Assembly (NCBI RefSeq): GCF_042676245.1
Contig: NZ_JBHTKA010000001.1
Location: 1,364,001-1,428,000 of the forward strand
Length of the DNA stretch: 64,000 nucleotides
Direction of reading: 5' to 3'
Source of the DNA: Ohtaekwangia kribbensis
GTDB taxonomy: Bacteria; Bacteroidota; Bacteroidia; Cytophagales; Cyclobacteriaceae
Shown: in pieces, positions 6,936-15,385 of the stretch
Layout: each line of letters begins with the position of its first letter
Position numbering within the stretch: position 1 is the stretch's first letter
Notes under the pieces: generated by a model
The model's input: only the letters and a program-made list of their open reading frames with translations
Database searches by the model: none
What the model was told of the DNA's origin: nothing
Position numbers and translations under genes: made by a program

Positions 6936-8927
6936 TTATTCGCCTTTGCTTTCGCCACCAGACATTTTCTCTTTCAGCGCGCTTAACGCTTCAAGATCAC
7001 CCAATGTAGACTTCTCGTTCTGCTGATTGATAGACTGGATCGATGCTCCTTTTGCCGGAGCTTTCTTGCCACCTTTCGCTCCGGCTGCAGGTTTTTCTTC
7101 CTCTGCTGACCAGATTGATTTGTGTGAAAGAACGATTCTTCTATCCTCTTTAGAGAACTCAAGTACTTTGAAGTCAAGTGATTCACCAACTTCTGCTTTT
7201 GAGTTATCTTCTTTCGCCAAGTTCTTCGCTGCTACGAAGCCTTCGATACCGTATGGTAATTCAAGTACTGCACCTTTATCATTTTTGCTAATGATGGTTG
7301 CTTTGTGTACTGAACCGATTGTAAATACAGTTTCGAAAGTATCCCAAGGGTTTTCTTCGAGGTGCTTATGGCTCAATGCAAGTCTGCGGTTAGCAGCATC
7401 AAGTTCAAGAACTTGTACTTCCATTGATTCGCCAACCTTCACGAACTCAGAAGGATGTTTAATCTTCTTCGTCCAGCTAAGGTCTGATACGTGCACAAGG
7501 CCATCGATACCTTCTTCCAGCTCGATGAAGAGACCGAAGTTAGTAAGGTTACGAACGATACCTTTATGTTTCGTACCAACAGCATATTTAGTAAGAACAT
7601 CCTGACGTGTCCAAGGATCTTCAGTAAGTTGCTTGATACCGAGTGACATCTTGCGCTCATCGCGATCAAGCGTCAATACTACAGCTTCAACTTCGTCACC
7701 AACTTTCATGAAGTCCTGAGGATTGCGCAGGTGTTGTGACCAGCTCATTTCACTTACGTGGATCAAGCCTTCAACACCAGGTTGCAATTCAAGGAATGCA
7801 CCGTAGTCAGCTACGTTAACAATCTTACCTTTTACTTTAGAACCTACCTGGATATCAGCAGCAAGCGCATCCCAAGGATGAGCTGTAAGTTGCTTCATAC
7901 CCAATGAAATTCTCTTCTTGTCTTCATCGAAGTCAAGCACAACAACTTTAACAGTCTGATCAAGCTTGAGCACTTCTTCCGGATGGTTGATGCGTCCCCA
8001 GCTGATGTCTGTGATGTGAAGTAATCCGTCAACACCACCAAGATCGATGAACACACCGAAGTTAGTCATGTTCTTGATAACACCTTCCAATACCTGACCT
8101 TTCTCAAGGTTAGTAAGGATAGCTGCCTTCTGCTGCTCGAGATCTTTCTCGATCAGTACTTTGTGCGATACAACTACGTTGTCGTTCGTGTAGTTGATCT
8201 TCACAACTTTAACTTCGATATTCTTATTTACATAGATATCGAAATCGCGAATCGGCTTAACATCGATCTGTGAACCTGGCAAGAATGCCTCGATTCCGAA
8301 TACATCCACGATAAGACCACCTTTTGTTCTGCGTTTAACAAAACCTTCGATAACCTCATCTTTATCCAATGCATTCTGTACATACTCCCAACCTTTAACA
8401 AGTTTCGCTTTTCTGCGGCTGAGTACAAGCTGACCCATTGCGTCTTCACGCTCTTCGATGAAGAGGTCAACAACATCTCCTATTTTCAGGTTGGTCATCT
8501 CTTTGAATTCAGCCAATGGCACAAGACCATCTGACTTGAAACCAATATTCAGGATAACATCGCGGTCGTTGATACCTACTACAGTACCTTTTACCACTTC
8601 ACCACTGTTTACAGAAGTAACGGTGCCAGAGTACATGTTCTCCATCTCTGCACGTTTCTCTTTTGAGTATCCTTCTCCAAAACCTTTAGAGGCGAATGCT
8701 TCAAAGTCAAACTGACCAGGAATCTGTTTTTCGTACTTCGCTTTCTTTAATTCTGAAACCGGGATGGCTTCTGTTGAGATTTCTTCTTTCTGAAGATTTT
8801 TGATTTCAGCCAACGGATCTTCTTCGTCAACATCAATCTTTGATTTTGCTTTTGAAGCACCTTTCACAGGCTCCTTCGTGTCGGCAGGTTTTCTGGGTCT
8901 TTCACCAGGCTTTTGTGTTTTTGCCAT
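6936..8927 (-). CDS. rpsA: 30S ribosomal protein S1
   Basis: 663 residues from the ATG at 8925-8927 (MAKTQKPGER). An upstream in-frame ATG exists at 8946, but GAGGG lies about 7-11 nt before the chosen start. A charged N-terminal extension of about 110 residues is followed by six S1 domains, recognisable by GTVVGINDRDVIL, GFVKRRTKGGLIVDV, GVIKNMTNFGVFIDL, GKIVNVADYGAFLEL, GIVRNLTNFGLFIEL and ATIISKNDKGAVLEL. The tail is Lys/Ala-rich and ends with Gly/Glu/Lys. S1 binds mRNA on the small ribosomal subunit. The coding sequence contains essentially no ATA isoleucine codons, unlike its neighbours, as expected for a highly expressed gene. It is transcribed alone from a strong-looking promoter. Confidence 0.97.
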   Translation of the reverse strand: MAKTQKPGERPRKPADTKEPVKGASKAKSKIDVDEEDPLAEIKNLQKEEISTEAIPVSELKKAKYEKQIPGQFDFEAFASKGFGEGYSKEKRAEMENMYSGTVTSVNSGEVVKGTVVGINDRDVILNIGFKSDGLVPLAEFKEMTNLKIGDVVDLFIEEREDAMGQLVLSRRKAKLVKGWEYVQNALDKDEVIEGFVKRRTKGGLIVDVFGIEAFLPGSQIDVKPIRDFDIYVNKNIEVKVVKINYTNDNVVVSHKVLIEKDLEQQKAAILTNLEKGQVLEGVIKNMTNFGVFIDLGGVDGLLHITDISWGRINHPEEVLKLDQTVKVVVLDFDEDKKRISLGMKQLTAHPWDALAADIQVGSKVKGKIVNVADYGAFLELQPGVEGLIHVSEMSWSQHLRNPQDFMKVGDEVEAVVLTLDRDERKMSLGIKQLTEDPWTRQDVLTKYAVGTKHKGIVRNLTNFGLFIELEEGIDGLVHVSDLSWTKKIKHPSEFVKVGESMEVQVLELDAANRRLALSHKHLEENPWDTFETVFTIGSVHKATIISKNDKGAVLELPYGIEGFVAAKNLAKEDNSKAEVGESLDFKVLEFSKEDRRIVLSHKSIWSAEEEKPAAGAKGGKKAPAKGASIQSINQQNEKSTLGDLEALSALKEKMSGGESKGE

Positions 8928-9034
8928 GTAAACGCCCTCGTAATACATGTAGCTAACCGGGCTGAGTCGCTACAAATTTGTTTTAGATCACCCTTCAAAA
9001 CTTATGAAGAGGCCCGTTCAACCGAACAGGGGTG

Positions 9035-9065
9035 CAAAGATACAAAATTATAACAAGGTGTAAAT
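9035..9065 (-). promoter_or_regulatory. Promoter of rpsA (TATCTTTG -7 box)
   Basis: On the minus strand TATCTTTG (9042-9035) fits the Bacteroidetes -7 consensus TANNTTTG exactly. The -33 region is only weakly TTTG-like (TTTA at 9064-9061, 18-bp spacer). It predicts a leader of about 100 nt. Confidence 0.6.
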
Positions 9066-9094
9066 CTCTTGCATTGATGTTTTCGGAAGGAAAC

Positions 9095-9130
9095 AAAAAA
9101 GCCCCTCTGTCAAGCAGAAAGGGCCTTTTA
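9095..9130 (-). terminator. Terminator of the ABC-ATPase/tolC operon
   Basis: Stem of AAAAAGCCC-CTCTG against CAGAA-GGGCCTTTT around a TCAAG loop, flanked by A and T runs, 24 bp after the tolC-type stop. Confidence 0.8.
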
Positions 9131-9153
9131 GGGGTTGGGTGAAAAATTCTTTC

Positions 9154-10518
9154 TTATGGAATATCTTCAAACTTCAATGTACCGATCGCATAATTGATCA
9201 ACAGACGTTGAAACATCAGTGTAAATTTAGAGCTCTGAAAGTCTCCCTGTGCTTTCACATATGCCTGGTTCGTCACGGTAAGTTGTGTTATGTCTGAAAT
9301 GCCAAGGTCGTATCGTTCTTTTTCCACTTTGTATGATAGTTCTGCAGCACGTAGCTGTGCCTCTGAAGCTTCATACGCTGCTTTGGCATCGTTAAAATTC
9401 TGGAAGGCATTCAACACATCGGTCTTTACAACAATCTCTGTATTCTTGGATGCTATCTTTGCATTCTCGTATGTAACTTTTGTTTGTGCCGCCTGTGCTC
9501 TGTAGCGTAAACCGTTATAGATGGGTATCGTTATACTTAAACCATAACTAAGCTGTGTATTGTCTTTCGTGAACTGATCATTGAAAGAGCGATTCTCGTC
9601 TTGTCCTCCATATACATAGTTATAACGCGAACCATACGAGGCACCTGCATATAAACTTGGCATATACCTTCCCTTCATAGCAGAATATCCGAAGTGTGCT
9701 GCCTTCTCGTTAAACTCAGCTTGCTTCAAATCACTTCTGCGATCAACAGCTGTAGCATACATCTCATTCAGCGACAAGCTATCAATCATTACACTGTTTA
9801 TATCCCAATCAACATCGGAGATTTCAAATGTTATCGGATCAAGCTGTAATGTAACTGCGAGTTTAGCTTTATCATTCTTATAGGTATTGCGCGAACGTAC
9901 CAAAGTAAGTTCTGCGTTTTTCAATTGATACTCCTGGTTATATAGATCCGCTTCAGCTTTGCTGCCGAGCTCAACCTGCGCTTTGATCTGGTCATACTGT
10001 ATGCGTTGTGTACGAACATTCTCTTCGTTGATATGTACCAGTTGCTGATCCAACATACACAGAAGATACTGATTAGACACATCCCGAATAACATCCTGTG
10101 ATGATCGATTTACCTGGTGAAGCTGCGCTTCATTGGCATTGTTCGCTTGTCGGTATGAATTGAACTGATATAGTCCGTTAAAAACAGGCATGCTGGCACT
10201 GATCGATCCATTCACATAGTCGATCACCCCGTTGACAACTTCGCCCCGGTTTTGGTTGAAGGAGTTACCATCGTTACGATAAGCACTTCCGTTCGCTTCT
10301 ATACTCGGACCAAGCTGAAGCAGCGAAGACGTTTTGTTAATCTGTGTATACTCAAGCTGATTTTTTTGCTGGTTCAGCGTTACGTTATTATCCAAACCAA
10401 TTTTCACTGCGTCTTTGAAACTCAATGCTGCAGGAGCAGTTGGCTGCTGCTGGCTATACCCTGCTATTGCCGATCCTGCAAAAAGTAATGTCAGTAATTT
10501 TTTCTTCATGTTACTCAT
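9154..10518 (-). CDS. TolC family outer membrane efflux protein
   Basis: 454 residues. A Sec signal peptide (KKKLLTLLFAGSAIAGYSQ) precedes a TolC-type protein: SFKDAVKIGLDNNVTLNQQKN at the first helical hairpin, the repeated half with ALTLV/RSRNTYKNDKAKLAVTL, and the second repeat with FNDAKAAYEASEAQLRAAE and YDLGISDITQL. Length matches the family (420-480). It forms the outer membrane channel of tripartite exporters. Its ATG overlaps the stop of the upstream ABC ATPase (ATGA), so the two are translationally coupled. The periplasmic adaptor and FtsX-type permease that would complete the pump are not adjacent. Confidence 0.92.
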   Translation of the reverse strand: MSNMKKKLLTLLFAGSAIAGYSQQQPTAPAALSFKDAVKIGLDNNVTLNQQKNQLEYTQINKTSSLLQLGPSIEANGSAYRNDGNSFNQNRGEVVNGVIDYVNGSISASMPVFNGLYQFNSYRQANNANEAQLHQVNRSSQDVIRDVSNQYLLCMLDQQLVHINEENVRTQRIQYDQIKAQVELGSKAEADLYNQEYQLKNAELTLVRSRNTYKNDKAKLAVTLQLDPITFEISDVDWDINSVMIDSLSLNEMYATAVDRRSDLKQAEFNEKAAHFGYSAMKGRYMPSLYAGASYGSRYNYVYGGQDENRSFNDQFTKDNTQLSYGLSITIPIYNGLRYRAQAAQTKVTYENAKIASKNTEIVVKTDVLNAFQNFNDAKAAYEASEAQLRAAELSYKVEKERYDLGISDITQLTVTNQAYVKAQGDFQSSKFTLMFQRLLINYAIGTLKFEDIP

Positions 10519-11201
10519 GCATTTACCAATACCTTTTCATCGGATACGATGGCTCCATCACCAACGCGAACAATGCGTTTGCTATAGCGTGCATTCTCTT
10601 CGCTGTGTGTTACCTGTATAATAGTTATACCTTCTTCGTTCAGCTTCTGGAAGATCTCCATGATCTGTTTACCCTGATCGGAGTGCAGGTTACCTGTAGG
10701 TTCATCGGCCAGTAATAATTTAGGCTGACCAACAATAGCACGTGCTATACCTACCAACTGCTGCTGACCTCCGCTAAGCTGCTCGGGGAAAAGATCTTTC
10801 TTGGCTACCATGTTAAAGCGATCGAGCATTTCTGCTACCATGCTTTTACGCTGGCTTCCGCTTACACCTTTATAGAGCAGTGGAGTTTCTATGTTTTCGT
10901 ATACGGTTAGTTCATCGATCAAGTGATAGGCCTGAAAGATGAAGCCTATATAATTTTTGTGCATGTCAGACTTCTGTTTTTCTTTCATCTTGTGCACAGG
11001 CTCATCAAAGAAATAATACTCTCCGGCAGAAGGTTCATCGAGCATACCGATGATGTTCATCAGCGTAGATTTACCGGCACCGCTCGGCCCCATGATGGTT
11101 AGAAATTCACCTTGTTGAACATCGAGGTTTACACCCTTCAGAATAAAAGTGCGCTGGAAACGAGAGTCCACGTACTTGTCGATATCACGTAGTTTAATCA
11201 T
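10515..11201 (-). CDS. ABC transporter ATP-binding protein (LolD/MacB type)
   Basis: 228 residues from MIKLRDIDKYV (ATG at 11199-11201; an upstream in-frame ATG at 11217-11219 would add six residues). Walker A is GPSGAGKST, the signature LSGGQQQ, Walker B LLLADEPTGNL, and the H-loop QVTHSEE. The position after LSGGQQQ, usually Arg (QQQRV), is Leu here (QQQLVGIARAI). ATPases of this class energise FtsX-like permeases in lipoprotein sorting or macrolide/peptide export. No permease gene is next to it; only tolC follows. A sigma-54-like promoter about 96 bp upstream suggests regulated expression. Confidence 0.92.
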   Translation of the reverse strand: MIKLRDIDKYVDSRFQRTFILKGVNLDVQQGEFLTIMGPSGAGKSTLMNIIGMLDEPSAGEYYFFDEPVHKMKEKQKSDMHKNYIGFIFQAYHLIDELTVYENIETPLLYKGVSGSQRKSMVAEMLDRFNMVAKKDLFPEQLSGGQQQLVGIARAIVGQPKLLLADEPTGNLHSDQGKQIMEIFQKLNEEGITIIQVTHSEENARYSKRIVRVGDGAIVSDEKVLVNA

Positions 11202-11296
11202 AATTTGTGGTTGAGGCATTGGGATCAGAATTTTTAGACACGATAGATTTTTTTCAATACGTGTTAAAATACATAATCCTTTCCGAGTCTCCCCTT

Positions 11297-11312
11297 TGCC
11301 AACAATGTGCCA
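11297..11312 (-). promoter_or_regulatory. Candidate sigma-54 (-24/-12) promoter for the ABC-ATPase/tolC operon
   Basis: On the minus strand the 16-mer TGGCACATTGTTGGCA carries GG and GC at the sigma-54 spacing (consensus TGGCACGN4TTGCW; two mismatches). Transcription would start near 11285, about 85 nt before the ATPase start codon. Confidence 0.6.
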
Positions 11313-11385
11313 ATGGATTTTTAGCGTTTGAATGCCTGAAAATGAAGATTTACAATGGATGTGCTCGTCCGGTTGTGCAAAACGG

Positions 11386-11401
11386 TGTCCTAAATCGGAC
11401 A
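11386..11401. promoter_or_regulatory. Palindromic upstream site, candidate enhancer-binding protein site
   Basis: TGTCC-N6-GGACA (on the minus strand TGTCCGATTTAGGACA) lies about 75-90 bp upstream of the -24 element, the usual distance for an NtrC-type activator site. Functional assignment is inference. Confidence 0.45.
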
Positions 11402-11411
11402 GAAACGAACA

Positions 11412-11828
11412 TCAGAAAACAATCGGGTACAGAATAACGTCAACGCGTCTATTCATCTGCATACCTGAATAAGTTTGATTGCTGTAGACCGGATTTTCAA
11501 GTCCCCAGTTCTTGATCGTGATCTTGTGCTCGGGGATCTGTTTGTTCAGGAGTAAATGCTGCACTGATTCGCTTCGCATTTTAGAGAGCCATTCATTGAA
11601 CTGCTTTCCTCCAATGGGATCGGTATGACTGATCAGATGTATCTGGTATTTCTCCAGAAGATTGGGAACAGAGTCCAGCCAATGGTATAGTTCAGTAGCC
11701 TGAAATTCGTCTATGTCGTAACTGCCTCCGCCAAAGTAAATGCTCATCCTGATTTCGTCAGGCGACTCGCTCTGTGCCTTTGCAACAGCAGGCAATACGA
11801 ATAGCATTATGATATACCACCGGAGCAT
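11412..11828 (-). CDS. OmpA-like periplasmic/outer membrane protein
   Basis: 138 residues. A signal peptide (MLRWYIIMLFVLPAVAKAQ) is followed by a single OmpA C-terminal domain: ISHTDPIGGKQFNEWLSKMRSESVQHLL and the ending NRRVDVILYP, which match the peptidoglycan-binding OmpA fold (G-H-T-D...N..LS..RA..V...L...N.RV). There is no beta-barrel domain, so it is a short stand-alone form. The role would be attachment to peptidoglycan. It is transcribed from its own upstream region near the repeat array at 11846; the next gene downstream has a separate promoter. Confidence 0.85.
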   Translation of the reverse strand: MLRWYIIMLFVLPAVAKAQSESPDEIRMSIYFGGGSYDIDEFQATELYHWLDSVPNLLEKYQIHLISHTDPIGGKQFNEWLSKMRSESVQHLLLNKQIPEHKITIKNWGLENPVYSNQTYSGMQMNRRVDVILYPIVF

Positions 11829-11845
11829 AAGTGAATATAGGAAAA

Positions 11846-11940
11846 GTTATTCTATCGTTATCGTTATTGGTTATAAGTTATCCGTATAGCAGCCGACAGA
11901 CAACAGATAACCGTTAACGAATAACGGATAACGATTAACG
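11846..11940. repeat. Inverted pair of degenerate 7-bp arrays, ATAAC family
   Basis: Left arm (11846-11886) reads as 7-mers such as CGTTATT, GGTTATA, AGTTATC. Right arm (11906-11940) reads GATAACC, GTTAACG, AATAACG, GATAACG, ATTAACG. The arms are inverted to each other around a spacer of about 19 bp, and the right arm ends one base before the DNA ligase stop codon. Confidence 0.8.
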
Positions 11941-11941
11941 C

Positions 11942-13513
11942 CTACAAGAGCTTACGCAGGTTCTCGATGCGATCGGCTTCACTGGCCGGCTTATCCTTAC
12001 GCCACCGCCTGATACGCGGAAAGCGTAATGCTATACCGGACTTGTGACGCGTTGATTGCGCTATACCTTCAAACGCAATTTCAAATACAAGTTCGGGCTT
12101 TACACTGCGCACCGGTCCGAAGCGCTCGATCGTATTTTGTTTTATCCAGCGATCTACTTCACGAATTTCATCATCAGTTAAACCGCTATAGGCTTTTGTA
12201 AAAGGAACAAGTTGTTCACCATCCCAGGCAGCAAATGTATAGTCGGTATATAGATTGGCTCTGCGGCCAGCACCGTGCATGGCATAGATCATCACAGCGT
12301 CTACAGTAAATGGATCGATCTTCCACTTCCACCAGTCTCCCCTCCTGCGTCCGTTACGGTATATAGATTCTTTGCGTTTTAGCATAATGCCTTCGCTGAA
12401 CAAGTCTCGCGCACGCGAACGTTCCTGCGCAAGCTCTTCCCAGGTTTCAAAATTCACCAATGCCGAAAGTCTCAATACCGGATGTTCGGCAGAGCAGATC
12501 TCTTCTACTTTTCGCCTGCGTGCTTCCATTGTCCAATTACGTATATCTATACCTTCCCACTCCAGTATATCGTACGTTACAAATGACACGGGTACTTCTT
12601 TCAATACTTTAGCGCTCAGTGTTTTTCTGCCGATGCGTGTTTGCAGGTGGTTGAATGATAACGGCTGATCATCTTTAAACGGAAGTATCTCGCCATCCAG
12701 CACCGTACCATCCGGAAGTATATCCAGCAGCGTTGCAAACTCCGGGTATTTATCCGTAACAAGTTCTTCACCACGCGACCACACAAACAACTGGCGATCG
12801 CGCACGATAATTTGTCCGCGTATGCCATCCCACTTATGTTCGGCAAACCACTCCTGCGGATCTCCCAGGGTATATACTTCACCTTCCAGTGCATACGCCA
12901 GGTAAAATGGATAGGGTTTGGATATATCTTTCTGATCTTCTTCCAGCATCAGTTGCTGAAATGTATCAGTCTCGGGCGACCAGTTTCCCATCAGGCGATG
13001 TGCTACTATATTTTCACGTGTACCCGTATGTTTTGCCAACGCTTTTACCATGAGCTGTTGTGATACCCCCATGCGAAATCCACCGGTAATTAATTTATTG
13101 AAAACGAATCGTTCAGTTTGATCGAGTCTGTTCCAGGCCCACAATACTTTTCCTTTTTTCTCTTCGATGGTCAATGGTTCCAGTGAACGAATGAAGTCGA
13201 TCCAATAGGTGAGTGACTCATCCGATTGCTCAGCAGTTTCCGGAAGAAGAAGTGTAATGGTCTCAGCAAGATCGCCTACTACATGATACGACTCAGCAAA
13301 CAACCACGCAGGTAAACCTGAAAGCTCCGATGCCCATGTACCGAGCAATGTTGTGTTGATAGTACGCCTCGGCCTGCGATGCGATAGCAAGGCTATAGAC
13401 CATAGTTTATCGTGGTCTGACACTTTCTGAAAGTATTCTGTCAATGCCTTTATTTTACCAAGTGTTTTGGTCGTGCGATCGAGATCCGTAAAGAGTTGCG
13501 CGAAGTTCCTCAT
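11942..13513 (-). CDS. ATP-dependent DNA ligase (ligase-associated cassette type)
   Basis: 523 residues. The N-terminal third is the ligase DNA-binding domain (FRMGVSQQLMVKAL). The adenylation domain has the nucleophile Lys227 in EHKWDGIRGQ. Further nucleotidyltransferase motifs are LDGEILPF, SEGIMLKRKES and WWKWKIDP, and the C-terminal OB domain ends in the basic FPRIRRWRKDKP. It seals nicks using ATP. The length and the following MBL exonuclease identify the bacterial 'ligase-associated' repair cassette. The usual Lhr-like helicase and phosphoesterase members are not in this window. No Ku or polymerase domain is present, so this is not LigD. A 50-bp gap separates it from the exonuclease upstream; same strand. 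Confidence 0.93.
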   Translation of the reverse strand: MRNFAQLFTDLDRTTKTLGKIKALTEYFQKVSDHDKLWSIALLSHRRPRRTINTTLLGTWASELSGLPAWLFAESYHVVGDLAETITLLLPETAEQSDESLTYWIDFIRSLEPLTIEEKKGKVLWAWNRLDQTERFVFNKLITGGFRMGVSQQLMVKALAKHTGTRENIVAHRLMGNWSPETDTFQQLMLEEDQKDISKPYPFYLAYALEGEVYTLGDPQEWFAEHKWDGIRGQIIVRDRQLFVWSRGEELVTDKYPEFATLLDILPDGTVLDGEILPFKDDQPLSFNHLQTRIGRKTLSAKVLKEVPVSFVTYDILEWEGIDIRNWTMEARRRKVEEICSAEHPVLRLSALVNFETWEELAQERSRARDLFSEGIMLKRKESIYRNGRRRGDWWKWKIDPFTVDAVMIYAMHGAGRRANLYTDYTFAAWDGEQLVPFTKAYSGLTDDEIREVDRWIKQNTIERFGPVRSVKPELVFEIAFEGIAQSTRHKSGIALRFPRIRRWRKDKPASEADRIENLRKLL

Positions 13514-13563
13514 AGTATATCACACCATCGTATCTAAACCTGTATCATATATATAGTCAAGCA

Positions 13564-14646
13564 TCACAACTGCTCTGTATCATCATTTGGAGTATCATTT
13601 GTAGTGACTGGTATATTTTCACCGGCACCGGCAGGAGTCGTAGCTGTTCCTTCCACCATTTCACTCAATTCGCCTTCATACTCTGTTTTTACCACGTGCG
13701 ACTCTATACCATTCTCATTCAGCCATTGCGAGAATACTTCGGAGTATCCATGCGTTACAAAAACTTTTTCAGCACCGGTTTCACGCACGGCTATATTGAG
13801 ACTTTTCCAATCTACATGATCGGATAACGGGAACCCACGATCGGCTCCCCTCCTTCTACGGGCTCCGCGAAGACTCATCCAACCGGAAGCTATACCAAGG
13901 GAGTACGGCAGAAACCTGCGGATCCAGGGAGAACCTACTGCGGATGGAGGACATATCACCAATGCTCCATCAAAATCCTGCTTCCTGCTATCTTTGGTAA
14001 CGCGATGTGTTTCCGGTAAAGCTATACCTTGCTGTCGCATTACCTGGTTAACGGCATCTACTGCACCATGCACTATAATTTTGCCAATGGATACATCTAC
14101 ATTTTTTAACAGCCGCTGGCTCTTTCCCAAAGTATATCCTGCTATTACTGATACTCTTCCTTCGGATTGATTCTTCCTCCACCATGCATTGATCTCGTCA
14201 AAAATTTCCTGCTGCGGTTTCCAGTGATAAACCGGTAGCCCGAACGTTGACTCGGTTATAAAGTTCTGGCATCGCACTAATTCAAAAGGTTCCGAGAGTC
14301 CATCAGGTTCAAGTTTATAGTCACCGGTAAAAACCCATACTTCACCTTTATGCTCTACACGAATCTGGGCAGAGCCGGGTATATGTCCTGCAGGATGAAA
14401 GGAAAACTGAACACCGTGTATGTATACCGGTTCACCATAATTTGCTGTCTCAATGGTATCAAGCTGAAGCCGGTGCCGGATTACAGGAGCGGCCGTAGCG
14501 GAACACAAATAATTTTTATGTCCCCAACGGGCATGATCGGAGTGCCCATGCGAAATGACAGCACGATCTACCGGCTTCCACGGGTCGAGGTAAACATCGG
14601 CCTTCGGACAGTAAATGCCTCTTTCTGTAAATTCAAGTAAACCCAT
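13564..14646 (-). CDS. Ligase-associated DNA exonuclease (MBL fold, beta-CASP-like)
   Basis: 360 residues. The metallo-beta-lactamase signature SHGHSDHARWG lies near the N-terminus; further metal ligands are in HPAGHIPGSAQI, VFTGDYK and SDHVDW, and FVTHGYSEVF is near the end. The family is the exonuclease linked to ATP-dependent DNA ligases. Its length of about 340 plus a 25-residue Thr/Asn-rich tail is slightly above usual. It lies directly upstream of the ligase on the same strand, so the pair is very probably co-transcribed. The presumed job is end processing before ligation; the biochemical partner is inferred from the conserved gene pair. Confidence 0.92.
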   Translation of the reverse strand: MGLLEFTERGIYCPKADVYLDPWKPVDRAVISHGHSDHARWGHKNYLCSATAAPVIRHRLQLDTIETANYGEPVYIHGVQFSFHPAGHIPGSAQIRVEHKGEVWVFTGDYKLEPDGLSEPFELVRCQNFITESTFGLPVYHWKPQQEIFDEINAWWRKNQSEGRVSVIAGYTLGKSQRLLKNVDVSIGKIIVHGAVDAVNQVMRQQGIALPETHRVTKDSRKQDFDGALVICPPSAVGSPWIRRFLPYSLGIASGWMSLRGARRRRGADRGFPLSDHVDWKSLNIAVRETGAEKVFVTHGYSEVFSQWLNENGIESHVVKTEYEGELSEMVEGTATTPAGAGENIPVTTNDTPNDDTEQL

Positions 14647-14750
14647 AGTGTTTAAACTTCAGGTGTTTAACAAGTAATCTGCTAAAAAGATATACCGGGC
14701 CGGTTAAGATTCAAGAATGAATGCTTTCAGGAATAATAAAACGTCAAACC

Positions 14751-15254
14751 CTACTGATGCTTGGTCTGTATTTTTTTAGGGATGTCACATCCTGTTTTTC
14801 TGCGTGTATCGGCCAGGTGAAAGATCTTCCAGCCATCTTTACCCTTGTGCAGGTGAAAGGCATCCACTCCGCAGTGACTGAAACTTTTATCGATATAGAA
14901 TGCATAGTCACACCACGCTTGTGCAAAATCGCCATCGAGCTGAATCTTCAGGTTCCAGATTTCCTCGTACCAGGTTTCCTGGTGTGGCGTGCCCACAGCT
15001 TTCAGAAAACCGTCCAGCGAAGACTCGCGATGCAGTATAGGATCACCGTTCTTATTACGTGCCATGGTAGCAAGCGTCACTTCGCGTGCAAAGGTTAAAT
15101 GCACCAACGCACTATCACCTTTCTCCATTCCTTTAAAGAGATCGGCAATTACCTGTTGCACGGCCGCTTCGTCTGTAGCTATCGTGTTCTTTTGAGCAGA
15201 TGCCGCAATAAAAAATCCGAATGTGAAGATGATCAGGCAGTAGCAGTGTTTCAT
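14751..15254 (-). CDS. Secreted NTF2-like (SnoaL/DUF4440-type) protein
   Basis: 167 residues from the ATG at 15252-15254 (MKHCYCLIIF); a longer frame extends upstream but would bury the signal peptide. The signal peptide ends near IAASAQ. The mature part fits the NTF2-like cone fold: a first helix AAVQQVIADLFKGMEKGDSA, then HRESSLDGFLKAV, WNLKIQLDGDFAQAWCDY and a final strand DGWKIFHLADTR. Many secreted proteins of this type have no known substrate. It is an isolated minus-strand gene downstream of nothing obvious and upstream of the exonuclease. Confidence 0.75.
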   Translation of the reverse strand: MKHCYCLIIFTFGFFIAASAQKNTIATDEAAVQQVIADLFKGMEKGDSALVHLTFAREVTLATMARNKNGDPILHRESSLDGFLKAVGTPHQETWYEEIWNLKIQLDGDFAQAWCDYAFYIDKSFSHCGVDAFHLHKGKDGWKIFHLADTRRKTGCDIPKKIQTKHQ

Positions 15255-15385
15255 AAAGAATATATTCGTAACCGAAAGATGGTATAAAGCGCGCAAATCA
15301 CCGAATAACATTTACGTTAACGGGCATAATGCGCTCTCGCTGCCAAAATATTTCTTACTTTTATCACTGTATTGTTACAACTCTT

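Noticed and set aside
7027..7605. Long plus-strand ORF of 192 codons inside rpsA
   Set aside because: It is the antisense of a strongly conserved ribosomal protein gene and its product shows no family-like features.
11942..14646. Reading as a LigD/Ku end-joining locus
   Set aside because: No Ku, polymerase or LigD nuclease domain; ligase and MBL exonuclease fit the other cassette.
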